A DNA stretch of 39,744 bases from a virus, in the IMG/VR virus record IMGVR_UViG_3300050821_002890, positions 1 through 39,744 of that record; one strand, given 5' to 3'. This document shows positions 10,509-20,301 of the stretch, in pieces. The notes beneath the pieces were generated by a model, which saw nothing but the letters and a program-made list of their open reading frames with translations, had not been told where the DNA came from and searched no databases. How positions within the stretch are numbered: position 1 is the stretch's first letter; each line of letters begins with the position of its first letter. The translations under genes were made by a program, and so were the position numbers.

Positions 10509-12622
10509 CGGATAATTTTTACCACATAATCTGTTGCGACTGGTGTCAAGGTTACATCGGAACAGACGTTTGTCTGAATCAATCCTGGTGAGAGGAGGAA
10601 TGAATAGACATCCACCGCTCCTGTTGATCCCAGACTATTCCGTGGCGTGGTAATGAACGCTGTCGTGGAACTCGATACCGATGAATCAACCGTCGTAGTC
10701 GCACTATCACAGCCGATGCCCACGATTGCCCCACTAATGACAGGGGTAATAACCGATGATGAGGCACTCGTAAGGGTGACTCCTCCTTTCACCTCAAATG
10801 TGGATGAGGGGGCCGCGCTATCCGTATTGATGCCGACAAATCCCGTAGACCCTTGTAAGAACATCTTATTGCTATTGCTCACGCGGAATGAGATGTTATT
10901 GTTATTCGGCGCATTGAATATCGTGCCGCCGCCGCCGTCATCAAGGTTGAAGATATAGTTCGTAAGCGATGGCGTCGTTGCATACGTTCCCATCCACATC
11001 TGCGGTTCGGCATATGAACCCGCCCCGATGGAACCGATGAGCACATTTGAGGTCACCGGATAATTCAGGTCTTGGGTCTGCAATCCAACAACACTCGATA
11101 GGCCACTGCTTGCGTTAATAAGAACGTATCCTCCAGTGAAGGTTGAAGTCTGTGATACCTGTAATGTGCCACTTGCGGTGATAGTCGCGGGGAGAGAAGT
11201 CGTACTGATACCTGTTCCAAATCCCGCGCCTCCTGCGAATACGTCACCCGAAAAAGTAGACGTGTTTACAAGGGTAACGGTAAATAATGAATTTCCAATA
11301 GCGGTCTGCCCATTCGTATTGGCAGCTTGGATAACCTGTGAGGCATTACTATAGATGTAGTAGCCATTGGCTCCAGTGGATAAAATGATCTTGTTACCAT
11401 TCATGTTCACCTGTTTCTGAAAAGCGACAAGATTTGGCGCGCCAAGCGTTGTACTAATAGTAGGAATGCCCTGATACCCCGTATAGCAATTGAGAGAAGC
11501 ATTCGTTACGCACGCCACGGATTGTATTGGCGTGGTACTACTGCTAACGGCGACAACTTCTGGCATTGCATAGACTACGGTGTTTGTTGCATCCGCCGCC
11601 GCCGTTGTTCCAAACAATGCACGAGTAACGCTATTGAGTAGTGAGCTAGTGCCATTAGAGGTGAATGATGAATAGTAGACGATTTCGCTTCCCACTAAAG
11701 CAAGACCGTTCGCCGTGAGTCCCGTCGTGGTTGATATTTGGATTGAGGTTGATGCCGTACCAATATTTAATGTCGTCGTCGCATTAAGATAATCATTAAA
11801 TTCTTGATATGAGCTTCCATTAAGGTCAAATTGCGCTGGATAGAAAGAGGGAATATTGATTCCTACAGCACCCGATGTCGCAATACGCATCCCTTCTGTA
11901 CCATTCGTTTCAAGCAAGAGAGGCTTTACTCCATCGGTATCATATGCGCCTACTCCAACGCCGAATCCCGACAAGAACTTATTAGAATCAATGGTAGGCG
12001 TTCCCCCAGAAGGTGAGACATTCTGTCCATAAGAGATTGACCCGGTAAACACCGCGTTACCTGATTGGAAAGAGCCGCCCACTTCAAGAGTGTGGGCAGG
12101 ATTTACCGTGTTGATGCCAATATTTGTTCCTGACCGGAAAATAGATGACGTGGGGGAGAGTGAGTTAGTTGTCGCCCAATAAGGGAAATAGAACTGGGTT
12201 CCTGTAGAGTTAAACGTAGAAGTCGTAAGGACGGCAATTCCATTTATAGTGATCGTTCCCGAAGCGTTGATATTCCCTGAAGTATTTATGTTCGAGAATG
12301 TCCACGTATCCGTCGTAGTGCTATACGTTCCCGATGCATAGCCAATAATTGTTCCTGAAGCATTGAACACTGCGATATAGGTCGAGGTAGACGGCCCTAC
12401 AGTGCCTGATCCACCACTTCCCGAACCTAATCCCCATGTTACGAATCCATTCGCATCGGTAGAAGAAACAATAAGCGATTTACCGGAATTGGTTGAAGAG
12501 GTATTACAAATTCCCGTGCCTCCTTGAGGGCCTTGAAGGCATGAAAAAGCATTTGCTGATTCATAAATAAATCCGAATACCGAAAGCGTTATAATAATTG
12601 CGGCGATGATTCTCTCTCTCAT
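10505..12622 (-). CDS. Long Ser/Thr-rich tail-fibre-like protein with signal peptide
   Basis: The 705-residue protein begins with a signal-peptide-like segment (IIAAIIITLSVFGFIYESANA). The body is low-complexity, beta-rich and full of Ser, Thr, Gly and Asn, with GINTVNPAHTLEVGG, a motif typical of trimeric fibres. Residues about 76-120 (YASGTYSTTTDTWTFSNIN) repeat a module found in the SGNH hydrolase at 25625-27442. A signal peptide is unusual on a cytoplasmically assembled fibre. It overlaps the collagen-like gene by an ATGA. Confidence 0.65.
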   Translation of the reverse strand: MRERIIAAIIITLSVFGFIYESANAFSCLQGPQGGTGICNTSSTNSGKSLIVSSTDANGFVTWGLGSGSGGSGTVGPSTSTYIAVFNASGTIIGYASGTYSTTTDTWTFSNINTSGNINASGTITINGIAVLTTSTFNSTGTQFYFPYWATTNSLSPTSSIFRSGTNIGINTVNPAHTLEVGGSFQSGNAVFTGSISYGQNVSPSGGTPTIDSNKFLSGFGVGVGAYDTDGVKPLLLETNGTEGMRIATSGAVGINIPSFYPAQFDLNGSSYQEFNDYLNATTTLNIGTASTSIQISTTTGLTANGLALVGSEIVYYSSFTSNGTSSLLNSVTRALFGTTAAADATNTVVYAMPEVVAVSSSTTPIQSVACVTNASLNCYTGYQGIPTISTTLGAPNLVAFQKQVNMNGNKIILSTGANGYYIYSNASQVIQAANTNGQTAIGNSLFTVTLVNTSTFSGDVFAGGAGFGTGISTTSLPATITASGTLQVSQTSTFTGGYVLINASSGLSSVVGLQTQDLNYPVTSNVLIGSIGAGSYAEPQMWMGTYATTPSLTNYIFNLDDGGGGTIFNAPNNNNISFRVSNSNKMFLQGSTGFVGINTDSAAPSSTFEVKGGVTLTSASSSVITPVISGAIVGIGCDSATTTVDSSVSSSTTAFITTPRNSLGSTGAVDVYSFLLSPGLIQTNVCSDVTLTPVATDYVVKIIR

Positions 12623-13434
12623 TTTCCGATTAAGTTAAGCGTTGCCCCATTTGCATAGCTTGTGGGATTGCCTCCCAAAAGAGTAATCGTTTGTACACGC
12701 GAAGGATTTCCCGTTACTGTGGTGAAACTAAAATCGCCATTCTGTGAAAAAATACGTCCTCCTCCAAGATATACCTGAAGTTCCGAAACAAGGAGTGGAG
12801 TGGTGAGTTTAAACGTAATGTTATTTGATGTGGTGAATGCTGAAGTTCGCGTAGTTCCACCGTGTGCGCCATAGTTCTTTTCTACCTTATTTGCCAGGAA
12901 GTTAAGGCGCGTTTCCAAGTCTTCCACATCGGCAGTAGTCAACTTTCTTTTACCCGAAATCTCCACCACTTCTTCGATGATTTCTTTTTTTAGTGAGTCA
13001 GTATCAATTATTGCATCTTTACCATCTTTTACCTTTATCTTTTTAAGAATTTTGCCGATTATCTTTTCTTCATCAAAAATCGCATCTTGGCCATGGGTTC
13101 CGTCAATACCATCCCTTCCGTTTTTTCCATCAATTCCATCTTTGCCATCCTTCCCGTCAACATAATCTTTTCCCTTAACTGGAGTGTAGCCGTCTTTCGG
13201 CGTTATGACTTTTGTTTTCAAATCACTCACCCTCTCTGCGATGTCATGCAAGGCATCGAAGTGGGCAAGATCGGGAGAAATCATAAACTTGCGGTAGTGT
13301 GCGGACTTCTCCGTCTCCGAAAGCGGTGAGAAGCGATCAAGAATAGCCAAAAGAGCCTCGAACTTTGCCTGATCGGGGTCGGTTTTGACTTTCTTTCGTG
13401 CAATAAGTGCCTGTATCTCTGAAGGAGTCGGCAT
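12619..13434 (-). CDS. Collagen-like fibre protein
   Basis: The 271-residue protein has an N-terminal helical region, a collagen-like Gly-X-Y block (about 90-115, GKDGKDGIDGKNGRDGIDG), a coiled-coil part and a C-terminal beta domain. Such proteins form trimeric fibres or fibre connectors. The ATG is 6 nt after a TATAAT, so the message is probably leaderless, and there is no Shine-Dalgarno site. Confidence 0.75.
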   Translation of the reverse strand: MPTPSEIQALIARKKVKTDPDQAKFEALLAILDRFSPLSETEKSAHYRKFMISPDLAHFDALHDIAERVSDLKTKVITPKDGYTPVKGKDYVDGKDGKDGIDGKNGRDGIDGTHGQDAIFDEEKIIGKILKKIKVKDGKDAIIDTDSLKKEIIEEVVEISGKRKLTTADVEDLETRLNFLANKVEKNYGAHGGTTRTSAFTTSNNITFKLTTPLLVSELQVYLGGGRIFSQNGDFSFTTVTGNPSRVQTITLLGGNPTSYANGATLNLIGK

Positions 13435-13440
13435 AGGTTA

Positions 13441-13474
13441 ATTATATAGGTAAATCATGGGGTAAATGGTGGAA
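13441..13474 (-). promoter_or_regulatory. Late promoter, TTCCACCA class (fibre/lysis)
   Basis: TTCCACCA (13474-13467), 20 bases, TATAAT (13446-13441), 6 nt, ATG 13434. The 20-base block TTCCACCATTTACCCCATGA differs by one base from the one at 21.4 kb. No standard -35 lies at the normal spacing. Confidence 0.75.
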
Positions 13475-13521
13475 GAGAGATAGGACTTACATTCTAGCTA
13501 AGGGTATGGTAGGATTGAGGT

Positions 13522-13638
13522 ATGACATTAAAGAGTTTAATTGGATGGTTAGCGGTGATCGGATTTGCCATTTTATGTGGTCCATTCGCATTTATCATTT
13601 TAATTATCGCGTGTTTTTATTTCTCTCGGCCTCGTTAA
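13522..13638 (+). CDS. Plus-strand small TM protein (38 aa)
   Basis: MTLKSLIGWLAVIGFAILCG followed by PFAFIILIIACFYFSRPR forms a compact hydrophobic protein with a basic end. AGGA lies 7 nt upstream of the ATG, and AGGGTATGGTAGG upstream resembles a -10 region. It fills the only gap in this stretch of the minus-strand late region and ends 4 bases inside the 755-residue gene. It could be a toxin-like or holin-like peptide; unknown. Confidence 0.5.
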   Translation: MTLKSLIGWLAVIGFAILCGPFAFIILIIACFYFSRPR

Positions 13639-15902
13639 TCTTTATTTAGGAGAGTCCAAATGCCTTCCGGCGTTGTTCCGACAGATTTAATCTTATTTTC
13701 TAGGGCAGGGTTATTTTGAACGAATTTAATCCAACTATCTTGGGTTTTAAATCGTTGCGATAAATTTTCATATTTGCTTCGTATACCTGATTTTTCTAAC
13801 ATACCTTGAATCTCTTTTATTGCTTGTGCTTCTTTTTGCTGTTGTTCAACATAATCCTGTTGTTCTTTTTGTGAATTGAACGTCTTTACGTCTTTGGTAT
13901 TCTGGGATATTTTTTCATTCTCTTGATTGGAAAATTCTTGTGCCTCTTTTGGATTTATACCAGAATGGTCAACCGTTGAGGGGCCACCAAATATAGTCTT
14001 TGATTCGGGGAGTTTTAATCGAGATTCAGCTATTGAATTATTCTGGGCAATCTGATCGAGTGCCTGTTTTACAATACCAGGAGATTTCGCTTCGGCATCT
14101 TCCATCGCCTTACGATAAAACCACGCAGGAATATTTGGGTCAGACATAACACTTACTAATTTATCAGCCGCCATACCCCCTAAAATCTCTCCGGGAATGC
14201 CACTTCCCGAACCAGCAACCATTCCAAGAATGCGTGGGAAAAATCGCCCATATGCAGGTGCTTTAAAATTCTTTCCCCTGATTGATTCCAGGAAGTCTTG
14301 AGCATCTTGTAATTTTCCGTAATGTTCATTCATTGCTTTCAAAACATCACTTCCGCTCCCTTCGATTGAATCGTTAATTGAATTACGGAGAGATCGGGCA
14401 AACACCCTACCTGCGCCTGCTTGCGTCTGTACTTCGGGATCGGACATAGGATGGGCGTAAGAGGCCTTATAGAGTTTAATCTTTGCCGTATCCGCATCTT
14501 GAACGGGAATTTTAAAATCACCATTCTCATCGGTGAATCCTTTGGGCGCGAGTTGTGATTTATAGGAATTTAATTCCTTATCCACTTTCGCTAACGCAGA
14601 TTCCTGCTGACTACCTCCATAGTTCTGTTTGATATTCGCTTTTGCATCGTTTGCAGTAGCATCGAGATTCACATATTCTCCTGTTGACTTAAGAAGGGGT
14701 TGGCGCACAGCGTTTTCAGCATCCTGTTTTGTCTGTAAAGTTTTAATGTCATTATCGGGACTTACGGTGCCATCTTCCACGCCGATATTTGGAAGTTCGC
14801 GTGAAAGGGTATCAAATACATCGGTATCATATTTATTCGGATTACCAGGGAATGCTTTTTTATATGCTCCTGCGATTTTTGCATACTGTTCATCTACACT
14901 CGCATTGCCTCCCGCCATATTTTTAACCGCTCCTTGAATACTTTTCCCCATATCAGAAAACGAGGTTCCCTCAAGAGTGTTTGTAAGAACTTTATTGCCT
15001 TGATCTAGTGCGCCACGCCATGCTTCGGGAGTTAAATCTTTTCCGAGAATAGGATATTTCTCAATAAGCGATTGAATAGCACCAGACCCTTTTTCACCAA
15101 GATAAGAAATTCCTTTATTTACGAAGTCGGGAGTCAAAGCGGGCAAGACAGCACCTGCTATCTTACCTCCAATAAGTCCCAAGGCAGTATCTCCCGCAAT
15201 CTGTTCGGGGCTTCCTCCTTCTTCAAGTCCTTGACCCAATCCCATTGCCCCACCCCCGATAGAAGGGGCAGATAAAGTTGCCGCTCCTGCGGCACTTATT
15301 CCTCTTCCAGCTCCCACTTCTAATTTTCTTGCTGCGCTTGCCTCAACAGGTAATGGCGCAACGCCAGGAAGCGAAGCAGATTCGATTTGTTTTTGAATAT
15401 CCGAATCATCGCCCCCAATTTGGGAGATACTTTTTGCCGCATCCGATGCACTCTGAAGAAGACTCGATTTTTTAGCCGGGTCAGTTTCATTATGGGCCAT
15501 CGTGATAAACCGAGATGCCATATCACTTAATGAAGCAATGGCTTGCTGGTCATGTTGCGTATTTCCTGCGGTCAAAGCTCTCGTTCCCGCTATTGCGGCC
15601 TCTTGCCCTGGCATCGCAGCCAAACCTAATCCAGGGAGTGAACTTGGAGAAGTCTGTGTAGTAAAAATATTGGGGTGTTGGGTAATATCTATTCCTGCCG
15701 CCGACGCCATATCATTGTACTGACCTGATTTAACGCCTTGAATAAACTTCGTCGCCAAGGGAGATGTAGGATCTTGCTGGGCATTCGTCCATGCCTTATA
15801 GAATGTCTGGCCTTGAGGATCAGAAATTTTTCCTGGGTCTACGCCAAAGAATGTCGACTGTGGAGTTGGATTGGTTGGTTGTGGGCTACTGGGTGGCAGC
15901 AT
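13635..15902 (-). CDS. Large internal/ejection-type virion protein (755 aa)
   Basis: The protein has a Pro-rich start, a long Ala/Gly-rich stretch (about 195-260, including GRGISAAGAATLSAP) and long helical regions rich in Lys, Gln and Glu towards the C-terminus. Podoviruses encode two or three such proteins after the tail genes and eject them into the cell to form a DNA channel. No enzyme motif is visible. Overlaps the next upstream gene by 17 bases. Assignment rests on size, composition and position. Confidence 0.5.
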   Translation of the reverse strand: MLPPSSPQPTNPTPQSTFFGVDPGKISDPQGQTFYKAWTNAQQDPTSPLATKFIQGVKSGQYNDMASAAGIDITQHPNIFTTQTSPSSLPGLGLAAMPGQEAAIAGTRALTAGNTQHDQQAIASLSDMASRFITMAHNETDPAKKSSLLQSASDAAKSISQIGGDDSDIQKQIESASLPGVAPLPVEASAARKLEVGAGRGISAAGAATLSAPSIGGGAMGLGQGLEEGGSPEQIAGDTALGLIGGKIAGAVLPALTPDFVNKGISYLGEKGSGAIQSLIEKYPILGKDLTPEAWRGALDQGNKVLTNTLEGTSFSDMGKSIQGAVKNMAGGNASVDEQYAKIAGAYKKAFPGNPNKYDTDVFDTLSRELPNIGVEDGTVSPDNDIKTLQTKQDAENAVRQPLLKSTGEYVNLDATANDAKANIKQNYGGSQQESALAKVDKELNSYKSQLAPKGFTDENGDFKIPVQDADTAKIKLYKASYAHPMSDPEVQTQAGAGRVFARSLRNSINDSIEGSGSDVLKAMNEHYGKLQDAQDFLESIRGKNFKAPAYGRFFPRILGMVAGSGSGIPGEILGGMAADKLVSVMSDPNIPAWFYRKAMEDAEAKSPGIVKQALDQIAQNNSIAESRLKLPESKTIFGGPSTVDHSGINPKEAQEFSNQENEKISQNTKDVKTFNSQKEQQDYVEQQQKEAQAIKEIQGMLEKSGIRSKYENLSQRFKTQDSWIKFVQNNPALENKIKSVGTTPEGIWTLLNKD

Positions 15903-18039
15903 TTAAGAAATCAGAATTGGTTGCTGGCGTCGAACCAGATGATCCCGTGGCGAGAGAAGAAGCAATCTCATCAGGACTCATGAAACTCGGATCGGTCTTC
16001 GGTTGGAATCCCGGCACCATGCTTACGAGAAGCGAGTTTAACTGATCGTTTAAAGCTTTGAATTGTGCATTACCCACAGAAACTGCCGTACCTCCTGCAT
16101 TCGCGGGATTCCATAGGGAAGGATCAACATTCGGCACAGACACATTACCGACATCAAACTCTTGACCATTGGCGCGTTTTGACTGCGAGAGAGAACTCAT
16201 AATTGCATAGAGAGAGTCTTTTGAAGAATTATAAGAGGCCATTGCCTGGTTGGTTGCCCCACCATAAAGCGATGAAATGCCCTTTTTAATATCCGCAAAC
16301 GGCACCGTAAGAACACTTGATGGATTTCCTGATGTCATAAAGTATTTTTGCATGTTTGCTACCTCGGTCTTTGCGGCTTCGAGACTATTCACAATCGAAG
16401 CATCAGCAGGAGCTAAAACTGGAATAGAATGACCACGTACCATGTTACCTACGCCCGTTGCTTGATCTTGATTTGAATATCCCGATGGATCGAAGTACGA
16501 AAGACCATCGTTGTAACTATGTACGCCAATAGTATTAAGGCCAGTTTTCAAGGCATTCAACGCATCGCCAGTGATCTTATTTCCACTCGAATCAGTATAA
16601 TCTCCTGTCTTTGGGTCGTAAGTTATATTCCCTGATGGCGCAGACCCATCAGCATTTTTCGGTTGCGTTCCTGAATTATCCCCTGAACTACTAGAACCAC
16701 CTACATTACCTCCACCAAGTAATGAAGCCGCGCCACCTGCTGCGCTCCCACCACCCCATTCAGCGTTAAATGTTGCCCGTGAAAGTGCTAACTGGCCTGC
16801 AGCAATGTTATTGGCGATTTGTTCATCCAAAATCTGCTGTGCATCTATCTTCTGCTTTTCCGTAAGATCGGCTTGACTGATGTAATTCTGAAACGCATCC
16901 TGTTTTTCGGTTACGCTCAAATTGGCCGAAGACATAGCATCTTGGAATTGGTTCTGTGCCGCCTGCATCTGATAATTCTGAACAAACTGTGTTTCTGATT
17001 GGATTCTGTCTGCAATGCTATTGAGTGTGGAGTTCATAGCCGTCTGGGCATCAATATATTGCTTATTCGCATCCAAGACCATCTGATAATTAGAGGTCTC
17101 AAAACTATTTTGCATCTGACTTACTGCTTGTGCCTGCGAAGCCTGGAGACCAGCGAGTTTTACCAATCCATCCGAAACTGCCCGTTGAACTGCCGATGCA
17201 GAGTCTACTGGTGAATAGCGTCCATTACGTGCTACTGCTTCTTGTGCACTACCGACAAGTGATGCATTGCTTTGGGTTTGAAGATCGGTGAGGTATCCAT
17301 ATTGTTGAATAGTTGAACTAATGAGATTCTGTTGGGAGGGAGTCAAGAGATTTGAGTTTCCTGAAAGATAATCATTTAACGCACTGATTCCCGCCGTTCC
17401 GGCGGTTTGGATTTTGGTAAGTCCTTGGATGATTGCACTATTGATTCCTGAAACGTCCGAGGTACTTCCAGCAGAACTTGCAGGGGCGAAACTAGGAGCT
17501 GTAGGGGCAGTAGGAAATCCACTCTCGTTTGTGGCGGAGTTGAGAGGCGTTGCCGTTACTCCTTGTGGAACGGAACTCACCGCATTTCCTTGGGCATCAT
17601 AATAACTCACCGTTCCACTCGTCGGATCGGTATAGGAAAAATATTGATTGCTTGTCGGTTGAGACTGTTGAGAAGTTGATGCCCCACTCGGCGCGCTCGA
17701 ACTGGTTGTGGGCGTTGTCGGACTAGGTGGCGTTGTCGGGGTAGGAGGCGTGGTCGGTGCTTGAGAGTTATAATTCTGCACGTTATTCGCTGCGCCTTGT
17801 AAGGCAGTTTCGGCTTGAGAAGAATTGACTACGAGTGGTGCGGGATGGGTTGCATCGCCACCACCTAAGACCTGTGTTGATCCGCCAGTTCCTGCAGTTC
17901 CCTGCGTTGAATTAGACCAGATCGGATTGCCTTGGCTATCTTTGCCGATATTAGTATACGTCCCCCCACCACTTGAAGCCTGTGCGCCAATAGGAGCGGT
18001 GTTAGGCAATCCAGTCGGTGATCCTCCAGTGTTTGCCAT
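15886..18039 (-). CDS. Large internal/ejection-type virion protein (717 aa)
   Basis: The N-terminal 180 residues are low-complexity (Thr-Pro blocks such as PTTPPTPTTPPSPTTPTT). The middle (about 200-420) is long alpha-helix rich in Gln and Ala, and a Gly/Ser linker (about 430-470) leads to a C-terminal domain. Together with the 755-residue neighbour it resembles podovirus internal core or ejection proteins, or an elongated tail-needle protein. No specific family recognised. Confidence 0.5.
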   Translation of the reverse strand: MANTGGSPTGLPNTAPIGAQASSGGGTYTNIGKDSQGNPIWSNSTQGTAGTGGSTQVLGGGDATHPAPLVVNSSQAETALQGAANNVQNYNSQAPTTPPTPTTPPSPTTPTTSSSAPSGASTSQQSQPTSNQYFSYTDPTSGTVSYYDAQGNAVSSVPQGVTATPLNSATNESGFPTAPTAPSFAPASSAGSTSDVSGINSAIIQGLTKIQTAGTAGISALNDYLSGNSNLLTPSQQNLISSTIQQYGYLTDLQTQSNASLVGSAQEAVARNGRYSPVDSASAVQRAVSDGLVKLAGLQASQAQAVSQMQNSFETSNYQMVLDANKQYIDAQTAMNSTLNSIADRIQSETQFVQNYQMQAAQNQFQDAMSSANLSVTEKQDAFQNYISQADLTEKQKIDAQQILDEQIANNIAAGQLALSRATFNAEWGGGSAAGGAASLLGGGNVGGSSSSGDNSGTQPKNADGSAPSGNITYDPKTGDYTDSSGNKITGDALNALKTGLNTIGVHSYNDGLSYFDPSGYSNQDQATGVGNMVRGHSIPVLAPADASIVNSLEAAKTEVANMQKYFMTSGNPSSVLTVPFADIKKGISSLYGGATNQAMASYNSSKDSLYAIMSSLSQSKRANGQEFDVGNVSVPNVDPSLWNPANAGGTAVSVGNAQFKALNDQLNSLLVSMVPGFQPKTDPSFMSPDEIASSLATGSSGSTPATNSDFLNAATQ

Positions 18040-19814
18040 TAGAATGAAATATTTTGTGCCACTTCACTTACTCCATTACCCCCGTTCCCGCCAACCGAAC
18101 CAGTACCAGGATTACCACTACCTCCACTTACCGTTATAGTTCCACTATTTGCCGTGAGAGTGTTATAGAGAATTACTACCGACCCACCGCCGCCTCCCCC
18201 ACCCGCACCAGCATTATTAGAGGTAGCTGCCGCCCCACCTGATCCAGTTGCGGTAATCGTTCCCGTGAAATTTAGTGATCCACATTCCATATATAATGCT
18301 CCTCCACCAGTTCCACCTTTTCCACCAGAATTTCCCGATTGTCCATTACCACCCCCACCCCCTCCTGAACCAGGAATAACAAGTGCGCGCATAAATAATG
18401 ATGCTTGTTGTGAGTAGTAGGGAGAAACACTTGCCGAAGTAGTACCAGCGTTACCAAAACCTCCAGGGCCACCAGTTATTTGTCCCACCCAATTCCCAAA
18501 CGCATTTCCTACCGTTCCGTTTGCACCAGAAGACCCAGAACCAGAACCATTTGCACCACCAATAGTGGCAGCACCTGCACCCCCCCCACCTCCACCACCG
18601 TTACCCGTATTTGATGCGCCGCCAGCTCCCGCACCACCCGAACCCCCGTCATTCGTAAGGTCAATCATAGTGGTTGTGGCGGAAGTAAGTGTACATGCAC
18701 CTTGCGACCTAAGGATGATAATTGCGCCCCCAGTCGAAGTGGGAGCATTTAAGAATGATAACGAACTCGTTCCCGTAATAGAGATTGAAGTATAGTTTTT
18801 TATCGTAACCGAAGCATTGTTTAAGTTTATAGTTCCCGTTGCCCCACCAGAAAGCGTGAATGCTCCATCTGCACCCGTTCCACCGAATCTACTAAGAGAT
18901 GAAGAAGAAACCAAAGTACCGCCGACAATTAGTGGCCCATTTACTGTGGTCGTTCCATTGAGTGTTGTTGAGGCAGAAACTAAATTATTAAATGAATAGG
19001 TTTGGGTGCTTGAAACAAATGATGGGTCAATCGTTCCACCTCCATTCGTCACCACTATCGAAGTGGTCGCCTGAGATGATGAAGCAGTCAGTAATGGCGT
19101 GATGACCAAATCAGCTCCCGTTGAACCCGTTCCTGAAGCGGCAGCGAGTTGAGGTCGCGTGGCTTCCTGAAATATTCCTTTTTGTATAGGAGAACCGTTT
19201 ACTACCCCCGCGAATGAAGTGGAAGCTAAATTTGCTTGGGTAACAAGATTTTGAGGATTGGCTGAATCAGAGGCATTGGAAAGGTTTGAGGTTGGAACAG
19301 TCGAAGAGAAGTTCCACGCACCAGTGATTGTTGTCGTATTGCCCGTGATAGCGAATTGCTGATAAAAACATGCCGTATTTGACAAGACAAAATTCACCCC
19401 TCCCGCGTGGGATACGGAAAGTGTGGTAGACCCATTGCAGCCTTGCGTGAGAGGATTGAACGCCAGCCCGCGGACTACCCCAGTCAAAAGTGCTTGGCCA
19501 TTTGAGAGTTGGGTGATACCACTGAATGAAACTTGTTCTTCACGCTTTGGAGTTCCTGGTTCGATAGTTCCGAAGCCGATTGAGCCAAGATCGGTCATCT
19601 GTACAAGTGAGCCGTTGGAATACGCCATTGAAGTCAAAAGAACCGACGTAGCATTATTCGTAATTCCTGAACCAGCGATTTGGAACACTTGAGTCTGAAT
19701 CGGGCCGAATGAAGCCGAACCCAAACTGGGTGCCTGTGCATGAGGCGCGAAAAATGAAGCTAAAAATAGTACCGTTCCTCCTATAATATGTCCGAAATTT
19801 CGTAAAAATGTCAT
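18039..19814 (-). CDS. Gly-rich fibre protein with signal peptide (591 aa)
   Basis: The start MTFLRNFGHIIGGTVLFLAS continues to FFAPHAQA, a good signal peptide. The middle is beta-rich and Ser/Thr-rich. Residues about 385-580 form a Gly-rich domain with GGGGGGG runs, as in receptor-binding tips built from polyglycine helices. It shares end bases with both neighbours, so it belongs to the virion operon. It is likely a receptor-binding fibre; export is unexplained. Confidence 0.6.
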   Translation of the reverse strand: MTFLRNFGHIIGGTVLFLASFFAPHAQAPSLGSASFGPIQTQVFQIAGSGITNNATSVLLTSMAYSNGSLVQMTDLGSIGFGTIEPGTPKREEQVSFSGITQLSNGQALLTGVVRGLAFNPLTQGCNGSTTLSVSHAGGVNFVLSNTACFYQQFAITGNTTTITGAWNFSSTVPTSNLSNASDSANPQNLVTQANLASTSFAGVVNGSPIQKGIFQEATRPQLAAASGTGSTGADLVITPLLTASSSQATTSIVVTNGGGTIDPSFVSSTQTYSFNNLVSASTTLNGTTTVNGPLIVGGTLVSSSSLSRFGGTGADGAFTLSGGATGTINLNNASVTIKNYTSISITGTSSLSFLNAPTSTGGAIIILRSQGACTLTSATTTMIDLTNDGGSGGAGAGGASNTGNGGGGGGGAGAATIGGANGSGSGSSGANGTVGNAFGNWVGQITGGPGGFGNAGTTSASVSPYYSQQASLFMRALVIPGSGGGGGGNGQSGNSGGKGGTGGGALYMECGSLNFTGTITATGSGGAAATSNNAGAGGGGGGGSVVILYNTLTANSGTITVSGGSGNPGTGSVGGNGGNGVSEVAQNISF

Positions 19815-20143
19815 TGTGATAATGCGTCTTCCATAGGCACATCCATAAATTTTTGATCGAGGAGGATGTTGCGGTAATCCATTCTATTATTTATCTTCGG
19901 GCAGAAAACGGAGTAATCTATCATTCCAACGTTTTTCTGTTGCCCTCCCCAGTAGTGGGGTTTATGGCAGTTGTAGCAGATGAAACGTAAGATTAAATAT
20001 TTATCCTTAAGGACATACGCATTATGTTTCTGTTCTAACGCTGTGTCCTCCTGAACTTTCTCAGCAGATTCGATGGCATCCCAGAGCTTCTCTTTCTGGT
20101 TTGAACCATCGCCATACCAATGCGTTTTCTTCCCGAAGTCCAT
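19811..20143 (-). CDS. Small protein with Cys/His motif (110 aa)
   Basis: The protein includes FICYNCHKPHYWGG, a CxxC followed by His, and a later Cys (VFCPKI), a possible zinc site. Starts at an ATG sharing a base with the stop of the 52-residue gene and overlaps the fibre gene. Function unknown. Confidence 0.6.
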   Translation of the reverse strand: MDFGKKTHWYGDGSNQKEKLWDAIESAEKVQEDTALEQKHNAYVLKDKYLILRFICYNCHKPHYWGGQQKNVGMIDYSVFCPKINNRMDYRNILLDQKFMDVPMEDALSQ

Positions 20144-20301
20144 TATTTTAACTTGCCCGCTTTTTCTTTCTTAAAGTATTCTGGTTTTGTTGAAGCAATC
20201 CGTTCGGGCGAAAAAGCGGCGACAACTTTCTTGTTGCCTTTTTCATGTCTCGTTTTTTCTATTTCCTCCTGTTGAATGATGCGCGTGATTCCGTTAGCCA
20301 T
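20143..20301 (-). CDS. Small basic protein (52 aa)
   Basis: The 52 residues begin MANGITRIIQQEEIEKTRHE. The ATG directly follows the TAA at 20302-20304 and its stop TAATG overlaps the next gene. It is Lys-rich, like the neighbouring genes. Function unknown. Confidence 0.6.
   Translation of the reverse strand: MANGITRIIQQEEIEKTRHEKGNKKVVAAFSPERIASTKPEYFKKEKAGKLK

Noticed and set aside
12977-13165. DNA tandem repeat in the collagen-like gene
   Set aside because: The repetition is at protein level (Gly-X-Y with Asp and Lys), with variable codons; it is a coding feature.
13635-18039. Tape-measure protein of a long tail
   Set aside because: The two long proteins are Gly/Ala/Ser-rich with helical parts, but no tail tube, sheath or tail chaperone genes accompany them; the podovirus reading fits better.
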